From positions 186,001 to 250,000 of the forward strand of contig NZ_JAAIKO010000001.1 in the NCBI RefSeq assembly GCF_016107395.1: a stretch of DNA of 64,000 nt, written 5' to 3'. Of the stretch, positions 52,139 to 61,199 are shown piece after piece (positions within the stretch are counted from its first letter, which is position 1; every line of letters begins with the position of its first letter). This stretch comes from Streptomyces fildesensis (GTDB lineage Bacteria > Actinomycetota > Actinomycetes > Streptomycetales > Streptomycetaceae). The notes under the pieces are model-generated. The model saw only the letters and a program-made list of their open reading frames with translations, was not told where the DNA came from and searched no databases. Position numbers and translations under genes: made by a program.

Positions 52139-52559
52139 GGGGGCGGTCCTCCGGGTCCTTGCGCAGCGAGGGCGGGGTGTCCGACGGTGCGTCCGGCCGC
52201 ATGGGCGGCTGGTCGAGGACCGACAGCGAGAGCGGCGGGTCCAGCAGTGCCGGCGTGCCCAGGGCGGTCGCCTGGGCGCCGGCCAGGGCCGACTCCAGAT
52301 CCGCGATGCGCGCGTCCCGCTCGGCCAGCTCCGCCGCGAGGCGGTCCAGCACCTCGTCCGCGTCGAGCATCCGGTAGCCGCGTACGGCCACCGGCAGCCG
52401 CAGCCCGTCGATGTCGGCGCGGACCAGCGGGCGGTCGACGGGCAGCCGGTCGTCGATCCGGTCCGGGTCCGCGTCGCGGAGCGGGCCGCCGTCGCCGAGT
52501 ACGGCCAGTGCCACTGCGGCGACCACCGCGACCAGCGCGATGAGCATGAACCAGAACAA
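52131..52559 (-). CDS. Single-TM DivIVA-like domain protein
   Basis: TTG 52559 with GGGAG six bases upstream fits best; the frame is open to 52643 but that adds a non-membrane leader. The 142-residue product has one N-terminal membrane helix (FMLIALVAVVAAVALAVL), then the DivIVA-type element VAVRGYRMLDADEVLDRLA and a coiled coil ELAERDARIADLESALAG. Such proteins may mark curved membrane or act in cell-wall growth. The Rv1209 position in M. tuberculosis is equivalent. Coupled to tag by overlap. Confidence 0.88.
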   Translation of the reverse strand: MFWFMLIALVAVVAAVALAVLGDGGPLRDADPDRIDDRLPVDRPLVRADIDGLRLPVAVRGYRMLDADEVLDRLAAELAERDARIADLESALAGAQATALGTPALLDPPLSLSVLDQPPMRPDAPSDTPPSLRKDPEDRPHE

Positions 52560-52693
52560 GACCGTCTCCCGGGGCCGCGCGATGTGTTTGCACGATGGTG
52601 CCATGTCCGGCCCCCGCCGGACCCTCCTGTGGGGAGCCGGCACCCTCCTGCGGCTATCGTCGCCGGTGGGCGATCTACAGGAGGCACACGCAA

Positions 52694-53554
52694 ATGCTGC
52701 GGCTGGGCACGCGGGAGTTCGGCGACGACGAGCTGGTCATCATGGCGATCGTGAACCGGACACCCGATTCGTTCTACGACCAGGGCGCCACGTTCAGCGA
52801 TGAACCGGCCCTGCTGCGCGTGGAACGGGCGGTGTCCGAGGGCGCCGCGATCATCGACATCGGCGGGGTCAAGGCCGGTCCCGGAGAGGACGTCTCGGCC
52901 GAGGAGGAGATCCGCCGCACGGTCGCCTTCGTCGCCGAGGTCCGCCGGCGGCACCCGGACGTCGTGATCAGCGTCGACACCTGGCGGCACGAGGTGGGCG
53001 AGGCGGCCTGCGAGGCGGGCGCCGATCTGCTGAACGACGCCTGGGGCGGCGTCGACCCGAAGCTGGCCGAGGTCGCCGCCCGCTACGACGCCGGGCTGGT
53101 CTGCACGCACGCCGGCGGCGTCGAGCCGCGCACCCGCCCGCACCGGACCGGGTACGAGGACGTCATGGCGGACATCCTGCGGGTCACCGTGGGCCTCGCG
53201 GAGCGGGCCGTCGGGCTCGGTGTGCGGCGCGACGCCGTCCTCATCGACCCCGGGCACGACTTCGGCAAGAACACCCGGCACTCGCTGGAGGCGACCCGGC
53301 GGCTCCCGGAGATGACGGAGACCGGGTGGCCGGTGCTGGTGTCGCTGTCCAACAAGGACTTCGTGGGCGAGACGCTCGACCGCCCGGTCAAGGAACGGCT
53401 GATCGGGACGCTGGCGACCACCGCGGTCTCGGCCTGGCTCGGGGCCCGGGTGTACCGCGTCCACGAGGTCGCCGAGACCCGTCAGGTGCTGGACATGGTG
53501 GCCTCCATCGCGGGGCACCGGCCGCCCGCGGTCGCCCGCCGCGGGCTGGCGTAG
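52694..53554 (+). CDS. FolP2-like dihydropteroate synthase paralogue
   Basis: ATG 52694 follows GGAGG and gives 286 residues. The TIM-barrel shows the DHPS motifs in variant form: MAIVNRTPDSFYDQGATFSD where true DHPS has NVTPDSFSDGG, IIDIGGVKAGPGEDVS in place of DIGGESTRPG, and SVDTWRHEVGEAA. These match mycobacterial FolP2 (Rv1207), reported not to complement DHPS function. Assignment to folate synthesis is therefore doubtful; a related pterin or unknown ligand is possible. Confidence 0.9.
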   Translation: MLRLGTREFGDDELVIMAIVNRTPDSFYDQGATFSDEPALLRVERAVSEGAAIIDIGGVKAGPGEDVSAEEEIRRTVAFVAEVRRRHPDVVISVDTWRHEVGEAACEAGADLLNDAWGGVDPKLAEVAARYDAGLVCTHAGGVEPRTRPHRTGYEDVMADILRVTVGLAERAVGLGVRRDAVLIDPGHDFGKNTRHSLEATRRLPEMTETGWPVLVSLSNKDFVGETLDRPVKERLIGTLATTAVSAWLGARVYRVHEVAETRQVLDMVASIAGHRPPAVARRGLA

Positions 53555-53563
53555 GGGCGCGGC

Positions 53564-54379
53564 TCAGCCCTCGGTCTCCTTGGTCACCAGGGCCACGGCC
53601 TCGTCCACGTCGTCGGTCAGATGGAACAGCTCCAGATCGGCCGCGGAGGCCTTGCCGCCCTCGATCAGGGTGCCCCGGACCCAGTCGACGAGGCCGCTCC
53701 AGTACGCGGTGCCGAACAGGACGATCGGGAACCGGGTGACCTTCTTCGTCTGGACGAGGGTGATGGCCTCGAACAGCTCGTCCAGGGTGCCGAAACCGCC
53801 GGGGAGCACGACGAAGCCGCGCGCGTACTTCACGAACATCGTCTTGCGGACGAAGAAGTAGCGGAAGTTCACCCCGATGTCGACGTAGGGGTTGAGGCCC
53901 TGCTCGAAGGGCAGCTCGATGCCGAGCCCGACGGACACCCCGCCGGCCTCGCCCGCGCCCTTGTTGGCGGCCTCCATGGCACCGGGGCCGCCGCCGGTGA
54001 TCACCGCGAAGCCGGCCTCGGCCAGCGCGCGGCCGATCGAGATGCCCGCCGCGTACTCCGCGGAGTCGACCGGGGTGCGCGCGGAGCCGAACACGCTGAC
54101 CGCGGGGCCGAGTTCGGCCAGGGCGCCGAATCCCTCGACGAACTCGGACTGGATGCGCATGACCCGCCAGGGATCGCCGTGCACCCATTCCGAGGGGCCG
54201 CGGCTGTCCAGCAACCGCTGGTCGGTGGTGCCGGCCTGTACCTGGCCGCGCCTCCGGACCACCGGCCCGGTGTGCCGTTCCGGCCAGCCCTGTCCCTGCG
54301 GAGAAGAGTGCTCGGCCGCCTCGTTGGCCGCCGCTGCCGCCTCCTGCGCGTTGCTCGTGTCCCTGCGTGCGGTACTCAT
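53564..54379 (-). CDS. LOG-family protein (TIGR00730, cytokinin-type phosphoribohydrolase)
   Basis: ATG 54379 gives 271 residues with a disordered N-terminus of about 90 residues. The Rossmann-like lysine-decarboxylase-fold domain has GGGPGAMEAANKGA and the signature LPGGFGTLDELFE (PGGxGTxxE). The family hydrolyses N6-substituted AMP to release free base; M. tuberculosis Rv1205 is the likely counterpart. The long N-terminus belongs to the type II LOG group. It converges on the FolP2-like gene. Confidence 0.92.
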   Translation of the reverse strand: MSTARRDTSNAQEAAAAANEAAEHSSPQGQGWPERHTGPVVRRRGQVQAGTTDQRLLDSRGPSEWVHGDPWRVMRIQSEFVEGFGALAELGPAVSVFGSARTPVDSAEYAAGISIGRALAEAGFAVITGGGPGAMEAANKGAGEAGGVSVGLGIELPFEQGLNPYVDIGVNFRYFFVRKTMFVKYARGFVVLPGGFGTLDELFEAITLVQTKKVTRFPIVLFGTAYWSGLVDWVRGTLIEGGKASAADLELFHLTDDVDEAVALVTKETEG

Positions 54380-54398
54380 GCGAGCAGCGTACGACGCA

Positions 54399-55478
54399 TC
54401 ACGGCGCGTCCGGGCTGGCCAGCGGCACAACGCGCGGAGCCTCCAGGTGGCTGCTCACCCAGGTGAGCGCGTCGGGGAACATCCGTCCCCAGGTCTTCCA
54501 GTTGTGGCCGCCGGTGTCCAGCAGCATCGGGGTGACGGTCGTCGGCGCCTGCACCGCGTGGCCGAGCCACTCGGCGAACCGCGGCGGGCTCTCGGGGTCC
54601 TGGACGCTCGACCCCACCAGGAGGTCCACGTTCGGCTTGGTGTTGTGGGCCAGCCACAGCGGTGAACGGGGGCCCTCGGCGGGGTTGTCGGGGGCCAGCG
54701 CGGCGCCCGCCACGTACCGGGAGGGGTAGTCGAGGGCGAGCCGGGCGGCGCAGTAGCCGCCGGTCGATATGCCCATCACCGCCCAGCCGCTCGGGGCGGG
54801 CAGCGTACGGAAGTTGTGCGCGACCACGTCCGGCACGTCCTGGGCGAGCCAGGTGCCGCCCTTGCCCCGGCCCGGCGCGTCGGCGCAGCCGGCCTTGGCG
54901 CCCTTGGGCGTGATCGTCGGCAGGACGAGGATGGCCGGCTCGGCCTTGCCCTCGGTGATCTGCCGCTCCATGATCTGGCCGAGCCGCATGGCGCGCAGGA
55001 AGCTGCGCGGGCTCCCGGGCAGGCCGTGCAGCACCACGATCACCGGGAAGCGGGTGTTCGCGTACTCCTTCTTGTCGTACTGCGGCGGCGTCCAGACCAT
55101 GACGTCACCCGACGCGCCGGATTTGGCGCCGAGCACGTCCGCCTTGCGGAACCCCTGCGCGTACGGGGCGAACTTCACCGTCAGCTGCGCCGGTCCCGGC
55201 GGGGGCGCCTTGTGCTTCGCGGAGGTGTTCATGCTGCCGCCCCCGCTGCCGCCGCCGAGCAGGTCGTCCCAGGAGGCGTAGAAGCCGTACTGGTTGTTCA
55301 CCCCGGCCATCACCACGAAGACCGCCGTCAGCTGGCACACCACGATCATCCCGACGCGGGCGGGCAGCCGGACCAGCCGGGGGCCCGGCACACGCCCCCA
55401 CAGCAGCACGGCCCCCGCCACGGCCACGACGGCCGCGACGATGAGCACCACGAAGAACAGCGGACTGGTCAGTCCCAT
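54399..55478 (-). CDS. Membrane-anchored esterase (esterase D/antigen 85-like fold)
   Basis: ATG 55478 gives 359 residues. Two membrane helices open the protein (SPLFFVVLIVAAVVAVAGAV and ARVGMIVVCQLTAVFVVMAG), then a Gly/Ser linker. The esterase domain has VIVVLHGLPGSPRSFL, nucleophile AVMGISTGGYCA (Ser about residue 233) and His in DTGGHNWKTW. The fold resembles mycolyltransferases and tributyrin esterases, facing outside. Mycolic acid work is unlikely in Streptomyces; substrate unknown. Confidence 0.88.
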   Translation of the reverse strand: MGLTSPLFFVVLIVAAVVAVAGAVLLWGRVPGPRLVRLPARVGMIVVCQLTAVFVVMAGVNNQYGFYASWDDLLGGGSGGGSMNTSAKHKAPPPGPAQLTVKFAPYAQGFRKADVLGAKSGASGDVMVWTPPQYDKKEYANTRFPVIVVLHGLPGSPRSFLRAMRLGQIMERQITEGKAEPAILVLPTITPKGAKAGCADAPGRGKGGTWLAQDVPDVVAHNFRTLPAPSGWAVMGISTGGYCAARLALDYPSRYVAGAALAPDNPAEGPRSPLWLAHNTKPNVDLLVGSSVQDPESPPRFAEWLGHAVQAPTTVTPMLLDTGGHNWKTWGRMFPDALTWVSSHLEAPRVVPLASPDAP

Positions 55479-55595
55479 GGAACGGCCTTCTTTCCCCCCA
55501 CACGATCGGTTGCATCCGATCACACCATGGTGGGAACATCACGCGGATAACGGCCCGTGCGGTTCCCACCCAGCCCCCCCGCCGGGTCCTGGGCG

Positions 55596-56666
55596 TCAGG
55601 CGGTGAGCCAGGCCCGCAGCCGCTCCTCGGCCTCCAGGACGGCGGCCACCGACACATTCTCCTCGCGGGTGTGGGCCAGCTTGGGATTGCCGGGACCGTA
55701 GTTGACGGCCGGGATGCCGAGGGCGGAGAAACGGGCCACGTCGGTCCAGGATTCCTTGCCGAAAGGCTCAGTTCCGATGGCCGCGACGAACGCGGCGGCG
55801 GCCGGCTGGGACAGTCCGGGCAGCGCGCCGGGCGCGCTGTCGGTGGGCACGACCTCGAATCCCTCGAAGACCTCGGTGACGTGCGCGAGCGCCTCGGCCT
55901 CGGTCTGATCGGGCGAGAACCGGTAGTTGACGATCACGGCGCACGTGTCGGGAATCACATTCCCCGCGTGCCCGCCCTCGATCATCACCGCGTTCAGGCC
56001 CTCGGGGTAGACCAGCCCGTCGATGACGACCCGGCGGGGCTCGTAGGCGGCGAGCCGGGCGAGGATCGGCGCGGCCTTGTGGATGGCGTTCTCACCGAGC
56101 CAGCTGCGCGCGGAGTGGGCGCGGCGGCCGGTGGTCTGCACCCTGACCCGCAGGGTGCCCTGGCAACCGCCGTGCACCTGGGCGTCGGTGGGCTCCAGGA
56201 GCACCGCGAAGTCGCCCGCCAGCCACTCCGGGTGGTTCTCGACGAGCCGCTTGAGGCCGTTGAACTGGGCGGCGATCTCCTCGGCGTCGTAGAAGACGAA
56301 GGTGAGGTCGCGGTTGGGCTCGGGCACGGTCGCGGCGAGGCGCAGCTGTACGGCGAGGCCGGACTTCATGTCGGTGGTGCCGCAGCCCCACAGCAGTCCG
56401 TCGGCGTCGAGCCGGGACGGCAGGTTGTCCGCGATCGGCACCGTGTCGAGGTGTCCGGCGAGCACCACCCGCTCGGCGCGGCCCAGGTTCGTCCGTGCCA
56501 CGACCGCGTCCCCGTCCCGGTCCACGGTCAGGTGCGGAAGGGCGCGCAGCGCCTCCTCCACGATGTCGGCCAGCGCCTTCTCGGCGAGGCTGACAGAAGG
56601 GATGTCCACGAGCTGCGCCGTGACGGCGGCGGCATCCTGGCTGAGGTCGAGCGGGCTTGCGGTCAT
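55596..56666 (-). CDS. dapE: Succinyl-diaminopimelate desuccinylase
   Basis: ATG 56666 gives 356 residues. The M20 metallohydrolase motifs are GHLDTVP (metal His), [11 protein letters not shown] (bridging Asp), FVFYDAEEI (catalytic Glu and metal Glu) and the C-terminal metal His in LAHTREENV. The protein releases succinate from N-succinyl-LL-2,6-diaminopimelate in the lysine and peptidoglycan pathway. dapC lies 1.9 kb away in this window. The equivalent mycobacterial gene is Rv1202. Confidence 0.95.
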   Translation of the reverse strand: MTASPLDLSQDAAAVTAQLVDIPSVSLAEKALADIVEEALRALPHLTVDRDGDAVVARTNLGRAERVVLAGHLDTVPIADNLPSRLDADGLLWGCGTTDMKSGLAVQLRLAATVPEPNRDLTFVFYDAEEIAAQFNGLKRLVENHPEWLAGDFAVLLEPTDAQVHGGCQGTLRVRVQTTGRRAHSARSWLGENAIHKAAPILARLAAYEPRRVVIDGLVYPEGLNAVMIEGGHAGNVIPDTCAVIVNYRFSPDQTEAEALAHVTEVFEGFEVVPTDSAPGALPGLSQPAAAAFVAAIGTEPFGKESWTDVARFSALGIPAVNYGPGNPKLAHTREENVSVAAVLEAEERLRAWLTA

Positions 56667-56768
56667 GCCCCCGACCCTACCGGCGGTGCCCGGAGGCCTC
56701 CCGCGACGTGCGCACGTCCGGCGTCGGCGTTCGGGCTCCGGGAGCGGTGTGTGGGTACGGTGGGCCTC

Positions 56769-57710
56769 ATGTCCCAGCCTTCGCCGACGCCGGAGCGGCG
56801 TCCTCGCCGGAACGGCCGCCGACTCCGGCTGACCGTGGCGGGCCTCGTCCTGCTCGGGATCGCCGGATACGGCGCCTACTACGTCGTCGAGAGCCGCTCC
56901 CAGCGCGCCGGGTGCACGGTCGCGGCGGACGGCAACACCATGGAGCTCGAATCGCAGCAGGCGGAGAACGCCTCGACGATCGCCGCGGTCGCGACGTCCA
57001 GGGGGCTGCCGGAGCGGGCGCTGACGATAGCGCTGGCCACCTCGATGCAGGAGTCGATGCTCCGCAATCTCGACCACGGCGACCGGGACTCGCTCGGCCT
57101 GTTCCAGCAGCGGCCCTCGCAGGGCTGGGGCACCCCGGCACAGATCATGGACCCGGTGCACGCCACGAACGAGTTCTTCGACGGCCTGGTGAAGATCGAG
57201 GGCTATGCGCGGCTGCCGCTGACCGTGGCCGCCCAGCGGGTGCAGAAGAGCGGCTTCCCCCAGGCGTACGCGAAGCACGAGGCGGACGCGACCCTGCTGA
57301 CCTCGGCGCTGACCGGCCGGCAGCCCGGCGCGCTCAGCTGCACCCTGAGCTCGGGCGAGACCGTTACGACGGGCGATCCCGCGCGGGTCCGCAAGCAGCT
57401 GGCCCGTGAGTTCGGACCGCAGGTCACCCCGCGCCCGGCCGAGGGCAGGGCCGGTGGCGGCACGGCGCGCGAGCGGACCGTCCAGGTGCCGTCGACCCCC
57501 GCCGGAGGCGCGGCGGAGGGGGACGGGAAGCGCCGCGGCTGGGAGCTGGCGCAGTGGGCGGTGGCCCATTCCGCGGAGCTGAAGGTCGAGAAGGTCTCGT
57601 TCCGGGACAAGCAGTGGCGGGCGGCCGATTCCGGCAAGGGCTGGCAGAAGTCCGACACCAGTGCGGCCGAGACCGCCGACGGCGACGTACGGATCACGGT
57701 CGCGCAATAG
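56769..57710 (+). CDS. Membrane-anchored extracytoplasmic protein with lysozyme-like pattern
   Basis: ATG 56769 gives 313 residues; the frame runs open from 55557 against dapE, which is only the shadow. An Arg-rich cytosolic start precedes one helix ([21 protein letters not shown]). The outer part has [19 protein letters not shown] followed by [13 protein letters not shown], a pattern seen in transglycosylase/lysozyme-fold 'heavy-metal transporter'-annotated proteins of Streptomyces; Glu in MQES could be catalytic. The C-terminal 100 residues resemble a separate helical domain ([20 protein letters not shown]). Confidence 0.8.
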   Translation: MSQPSPTPERRPRRNGRRLRLTVAGLVLLGIAGYGAYYVVESRSQRAGCTVAADGNTMELESQQAENASTIAAVATSRGLPERALTIALATSMQESMLRNLDHGDRDSLGLFQQRPSQGWGTPAQIMDPVHATNEFFDGLVKIEGYARLPLTVAAQRVQKSGFPQAYAKHEADATLLTSALTGRQPGALSCTLSSGETVTTGDPARVRKQLAREFGPQVTPRPAEGRAGGGTARERTVQVPSTPAGGAAEGDGKRRGWELAQWAVAHSAELKVEKVSFRDKQWRAADSGKGWQKSDTSAAETADGDVRITVAQ

Positions 57711-57985
57711 TGCGGCGCATCACCCGCAGGCGCATAGCGGCTACGTCAAACTCCGGAAGCGGCCAATTCCCCCGACCGGCCGCCAACTCCCTTGTGACGC
57801 AAGCGATGTGACGTTTCCTCACTTCTTTGCGCCGTGACCGGAATGGACCATTTTGCCGGAGCACTATTATGCGACGCATTACCAACTCTTTACCTCGAAC
57901 GGCCGCAACCTTCGGGCTCCTGGAGCGGTAGTCAGCACGTCCGCCCGGCGGACATGTCCCGTCCCCCCTCCGTAAAAGGAGCACC

Positions 57986-58483
57986 ATGTCCCTCCCCCTT
58001 TCGCGTCGGATCGCCCGTGCTGCCCTGCTGATCGGTGCGGCCGCGGCTCCCCTGCTGGGCGCCGGCGCCGCGTCGGCCGCCGAGCTGCCGCAGACGGCTG
58101 ACCTGGGTGGACTGACCAACCTTGACGGCGCGAGCCTCGGCAACACCCTCGACGGCGCCTCCCAGCAGGCCAGCGGCCTGGCCACCGAGGCCGGCAGCAA
58201 GACCGTGCAGACGGCCGTCCCGGCCGCGGGCCGGACGGTCGGCACCACCGGCAAGACCGCCGCCCCGGCCGCCCAGAAGGCCGCAGGCGACGCCGCCGGC
58301 TCCACCGGCGATCTCCTCGGCTCGACCACCAAGTCCGTGGGCGCGGCCGGCCTGTCCGGCGCCGACACCCTCCCGGTCGCCGGCATGCCCGGCGGTTCCT
58401 CGCTCCCGTCGGCCGGCACCCTCCCGATCAGCACCCTCCCGACCGACGCACTGCCGCTCAGCAGCCTGCCGATCGGCGGCTAG
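57986..58483 (+). CDS. Secreted alanine/threonine-rich protein, 165 residues
   Basis: ATG 57986 follows AAAAGGAG. A Sec signal peptide (IARAALLIGAAAAPLLGAGAASAA) is followed by a low-complexity sequence of Ala, Gly, Thr and Ser with no Cys or Trp. Repeats such as AGSTGDLLGSTTKS and LPISTLPTDALPLSSLP give an unfolded or amyloid-like look. No family recognised; a surface or spore-associated role is conceivable. The preceding 275-base gap has no gene. A perfect 38-bp palindromic terminator follows. Confidence 0.8.
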   Translation: MSLPLSRRIARAALLIGAAAAPLLGAGAASAAELPQTADLGGLTNLDGASLGNTLDGASQQASGLATEAGSKTVQTAVPAAGRTVGTTGKTAAPAAQKAAGDAAGSTGDLLGSTTKSVGAAGLSGADTLPVAGMPGGSSLPSAGTLPISTLPTDALPLSSLPIGG

Positions 58484-58500
58484 GCACGGCGGACCCACGC

Positions 58501-58538
58501 GAAGGGGCCCGGAGAGCGCGCGCTCTCCGGGCCCCTTC
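58501..58538. terminator. Bidirectional palindromic terminator
   Basis: Bases 58501-58538 form one perfect inverted repeat (arms of about 18 bp with a CG centre) between the secreted-protein gene and the convergent dapC. Confidence 0.92.
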
Positions 58539-58564
58539 CGGCGTTGCGGGGACAACAGGGGACG

Positions 58565-59674
58565 TCAGGCCAGCCGGCGCACCGCGGCGTCCACCCGCTC
58601 GTCGAGCGCGGTGAACGCGACCCGTACGAAGTGCGCGCCCGTCGGACCGTAGAACTCGCCCGGCGCGACCAGGATGCCCTGCTTGGCCAGGTCACCGACG
58701 GTGTCCCAGCAGGACTCCCCACGCGTCGCCCACAGGTAGAGGCTGGCCTCGCTGTGCTCGATCCGGAATCCGGCGGCCTCGAAGGCGGTCCGCAGCACGG
58801 CCCGCCGCCGGGCGTAGCGCTCCTTCTGCACGACGGCGTGCTCGCGGTCGCCGAGCGCGGCGATCATCGCGGACTGCACGGGCGCCGGGACGATCATGCC
58901 GGTGTGCTTGCGCACCCCCAGCAGCTCCTTGACGACGGCCGCGTCGCCGGCCAGGAACGCGCCCCGGTACCCGGCGAAGTTGGAGCGCTTGGAGAGCGAG
59001 TGGACGGCGATCAGCCCGTCGTGGCTGTCACCGCACACGTCGGGGTGCAGCACGGAGACCGGTGCCGCGTCCCAGCCCAGCTCGATGTAGCACTCGTCGG
59101 AGACGACGAGGATGCCGTGCTCGCGCGCCCAGTCCACGATGCGGCGCAGCTCGGCGGCGTCCAGCACCCGGCCGGTCGGGTTCGACGGGGTGTTGAGCCA
59201 GAGCAGCCGGACCCGCGCCGGGTCGAGGTCGGCGACCGGGTCGGCGTACGTCACCGGCTCGGCGCGGGCGACGAGCGCCCCGATCTCGTACGTCGGGTAG
59301 GCCAGCTCCGGGTAGGCGACCTGATCGCCCTCGCGCAGCCCCAGCAGCGTCGGCAGCCAGCCGACCAGCTCCTTGGAGCCGATCAGCGGCAGCACGTTCG
59401 CCGGCTGGGCGCCCGCGATGCCGAGCCGGTCCCGCAGATAGTCCGCGACGGCGTCCCGCAGCGAGCCGGTGCCGTACGTCAGCGGATAGCCGGGGCTGTC
59501 CGCCGCGGCGGACAGTGCCTTGCGGATCACGGCCGGGACCGGGTCCACGGGGGTGCCCACCGACAGGTCGACGATGCCGTCGGCGTGTGCGGCCGCCGCG
59601 GCCTTGTACGGCTCTAGCCGGTCCCAGGGGAAGACGGGGAGACGGTCGGAGACTGGCGCCACGCTGGTGCTCAC
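58565..59674 (-). CDS. dapC: Succinyldiaminopimelate transaminase
   Basis: GTG 59674 follows AGGAAA and gives 369 residues. This fold-type I aminotransferase has the PLP-binding Lys in HSLSKRSNFAGYRGAF (about residue 230), the aromatic/Asn site NTPSNPTGRVLD and DECYIELGWD. The DapC-type N-terminus FPWDRLEPYKAAAAAHADG and adjacency to fdxA are conserved (Rv1178/Rv1177). It aminates N-succinyl-2-amino-6-ketopimelate. Confidence 0.93.
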   Translation of the reverse strand: MSTSVAPVSDRLPVFPWDRLEPYKAAAAAHADGIVDLSVGTPVDPVPAVIRKALSAAADSPGYPLTYGTGSLRDAVADYLRDRLGIAGAQPANVLPLIGSKELVGWLPTLLGLREGDQVAYPELAYPTYEIGALVARAEPVTYADPVADLDPARVRLLWLNTPSNPTGRVLDAAELRRIVDWAREHGILVVSDECYIELGWDAAPVSVLHPDVCGDSHDGLIAVHSLSKRSNFAGYRGAFLAGDAAVVKELLGVRKHTGMIVPAPVQSAMIAALGDREHAVVQKERYARRRAVLRTAFEAAGFRIEHSEASLYLWATRGESCWDTVGDLAKQGILVAPGEFYGPTGAHFVRVAFTALDERVDAAVRRLA

Positions 59675-59697
59675 TTTCCTGGACTGGAGAACGACAC

Positions 59698-59731
59698 CGG
59701 TCCCGTACGGAAGCCTCCCCGTACGGGACCG
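59698..59731 (-). terminator. Hairpin between fdxA and dapC
   Basis: A perfect 13-bp stem pairs 59698-59710 with 59719-59731 around an eight-base loop in the 76-base gap. It may end or attenuate transcription from fdxA into dapC. Confidence 0.8.
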
Positions 59732-59750
59732 ACGCGTCGTGCGGTCTTGA

Positions 59751-60077
59751 TCAGCCGGGCTGGTTCTGCGGTTCCAGCGCGGCGATGAAGGGGTGGTCCC
59801 GCTCGATCAGTCCGAGCTTCGAGGCGCCACCGGGCGATCCGAGCTCGTCGAAGAACTCCACATTCGCCTTGTAGTAGTCCTTCCACTCCTCCGGGGTGTC
59901 GTCCTCGTAGAAGATGGCCTCGACCGGGCAGACCGGCTCACAGGCGCCGCAGTCGACGCATTCGTCCGGGTGGATGTACAAGGACCTGGAGCCCTCGTAG
60001 ATGCAGTCGACCGGGCACTCTTCGATACACGCCTTGTCCTTGACGTCGACACAAGGCTGCGCGATGACGTAGGTCAC
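59751..60077 (-). CDS. fdxA: Seven-iron ferredoxin
   Basis: GTG 60077 follows GAGGAGGAA. The 108-residue protein has the Azotobacter FdI-type Cys layout: Cys9, Cys17, Cys21, Cys25 and CVDCGACEPVCP (Cys40, 43, 46, 50), for one 3Fe-4S and one 4Fe-4S cluster. The C-terminal extension DTPEEWKDYYKANVEFF is typical. It is an electron carrier for unidentified partners. Confidence 0.96.
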   Translation of the reverse strand: MTYVIAQPCVDVKDKACIEECPVDCIYEGSRSLYIHPDECVDCGACEPVCPVEAIFYEDDTPEEWKDYYKANVEFFDELGSPGGASKLGLIERDHPFIAALEPQNQPG

Positions 60078-60185
60078 GCTGTCGTTCCTCCTCGGTAGGG
60101 CTCATCTCGCGCGGGAGCGCGGCGTCGTCGATGCCCGCCTCTAGTATCTCCGTTCCTGGGCACGAGACGAACAAGAGGGGCACTG

Positions 60186-61199
60186 ATGACTATGGATTTT
60201 GCCGCCACAGGACGGCTAGTGGTCCGCATCAGCCCTGCTGACGTGGGGAAACGCGTTTCGGTACGGCGGGTACTGGAGATCGCTGACGGGCAGCCTACGT
60301 TCAGCGACACCCTCGGTGTTCTCGCATCGTGGGATCACGGCGTGGTGTGCGTCACCCGCCGGGACGGTGAAACCGTCCGGATCGCCGAATCTGCGCTGGT
60401 CGCGGGAAAGGTCGTGCCCCCCGCTCCGGTCCGCCGCAGCGCTCGGGTGAGCGCGGCGGAGCTCCAGGAAGCGGCCTCGCGCGCCTGGCCGGCCACGGAG
60501 AGCGAGCGGCTGGGCGAGTGGACGCTGCGGGCCACAGAAGGGGTGCGCGGAGCGCTCCCTCGGAAGGGTGGTGGTGGGCGACGGGAGGGCTTCACGCGGC
60601 GGGCCAACTCCGTTCTCGCGCACGGTGATCCGGAGATGCCGCTGGACGAGGCGCTGGAGTTCGTCGTGCGCTGGTACGGCGAACGCGGCACGACCCCGTA
60701 CCTCCAGGTCCCCGACGACGGGCCGCTCGCCGCCGAGCTCGACCGGCGCGGCTGGCTCCGGGAGGCCGACACCCTGGTCCGTACCGCACCCCTCGCGCCG
60801 CTCGCGGAACTGCCCGGCGCGGACGCCGTCACCCTGACCCGCGAGCCCGGGGATTCCTGGCTCGCGTCGTACCACCGCACGGGTGACCTGGCGGAACAGG
60901 CACTGAAGGTGGTGCTCGGCGGGCCGTCCGTCTGGTTCGCCACCGCGCCCGGGGCGATCGGGCGCGGCGTGGTGGACGGCCGGTGGGCGCTGTTCGGTGC
61001 CGTCGAGGTCGAACCGGCGTTCCGGCGGCGGGGGCTCGCCACCGCGGTGATGGCCGCGCTCGCCCGCCGGGCCGTCGAGGAGGGCGCGTCGTTCGCGTAT
61101 CTCCAGGTCGAGGCGGACAACGACGCCGCGCGGGCGCTGTACGACCGGATGGGCTTCACCACCCATCACGGCTACCACTACCGCCGGCCGTCGCCGTGA
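60186..61199 (+). CDS. GNAT-family N-acetyltransferase with N-terminal SH3-like domain
   Basis: ATG 60186 follows AGAGGGG. Of 337 residues, about 10-75 form a beta-barrel-like region (VVRISPADVGKRVSVRRVLE, VVCVTRRDGETVRIAESALV). The acetyl-CoA site is in RRRGLATAVMAALARRA (about 279-295), followed by YLQVEADNDAARALYDRMGF. Between them is a second GNAT-like half. This layout resembles mycobacterial Rv0428c. Substrate unknown. It is coupled to the SirB1-like gene by a 4-base overlap. Confidence 0.9.
   Translation: MTMDFAATGRLVVRISPADVGKRVSVRRVLEIADGQPTFSDTLGVLASWDHGVVCVTRRDGETVRIAESALVAGKVVPPAPVRRSARVSAAELQEAASRAWPATESERLGEWTLRATEGVRGALPRKGGGGRREGFTRRANSVLAHGDPEMPLDEALEFVVRWYGERGTTPYLQVPDDGPLAAELDRRGWLREADTLVRTAPLAPLAELPGADAVTLTREPGDSWLASYHRTGDLAEQALKVVLGGPSVWFATAPGAIGRGVVDGRWALFGAVEVEPAFRRRGLATAVMAALARRAVEEGASFAYLQVEADNDAARALYDRMGFTTHHGYHYRRPSP

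Noticed and set aside
57711-57985. Riboswitch or promoter in the gap before the secreted Ala/Thr-rich gene
   Set aside because: A TATTAT-like element at 57865 has no matching -35 box, and no known riboswitch core was recognised.
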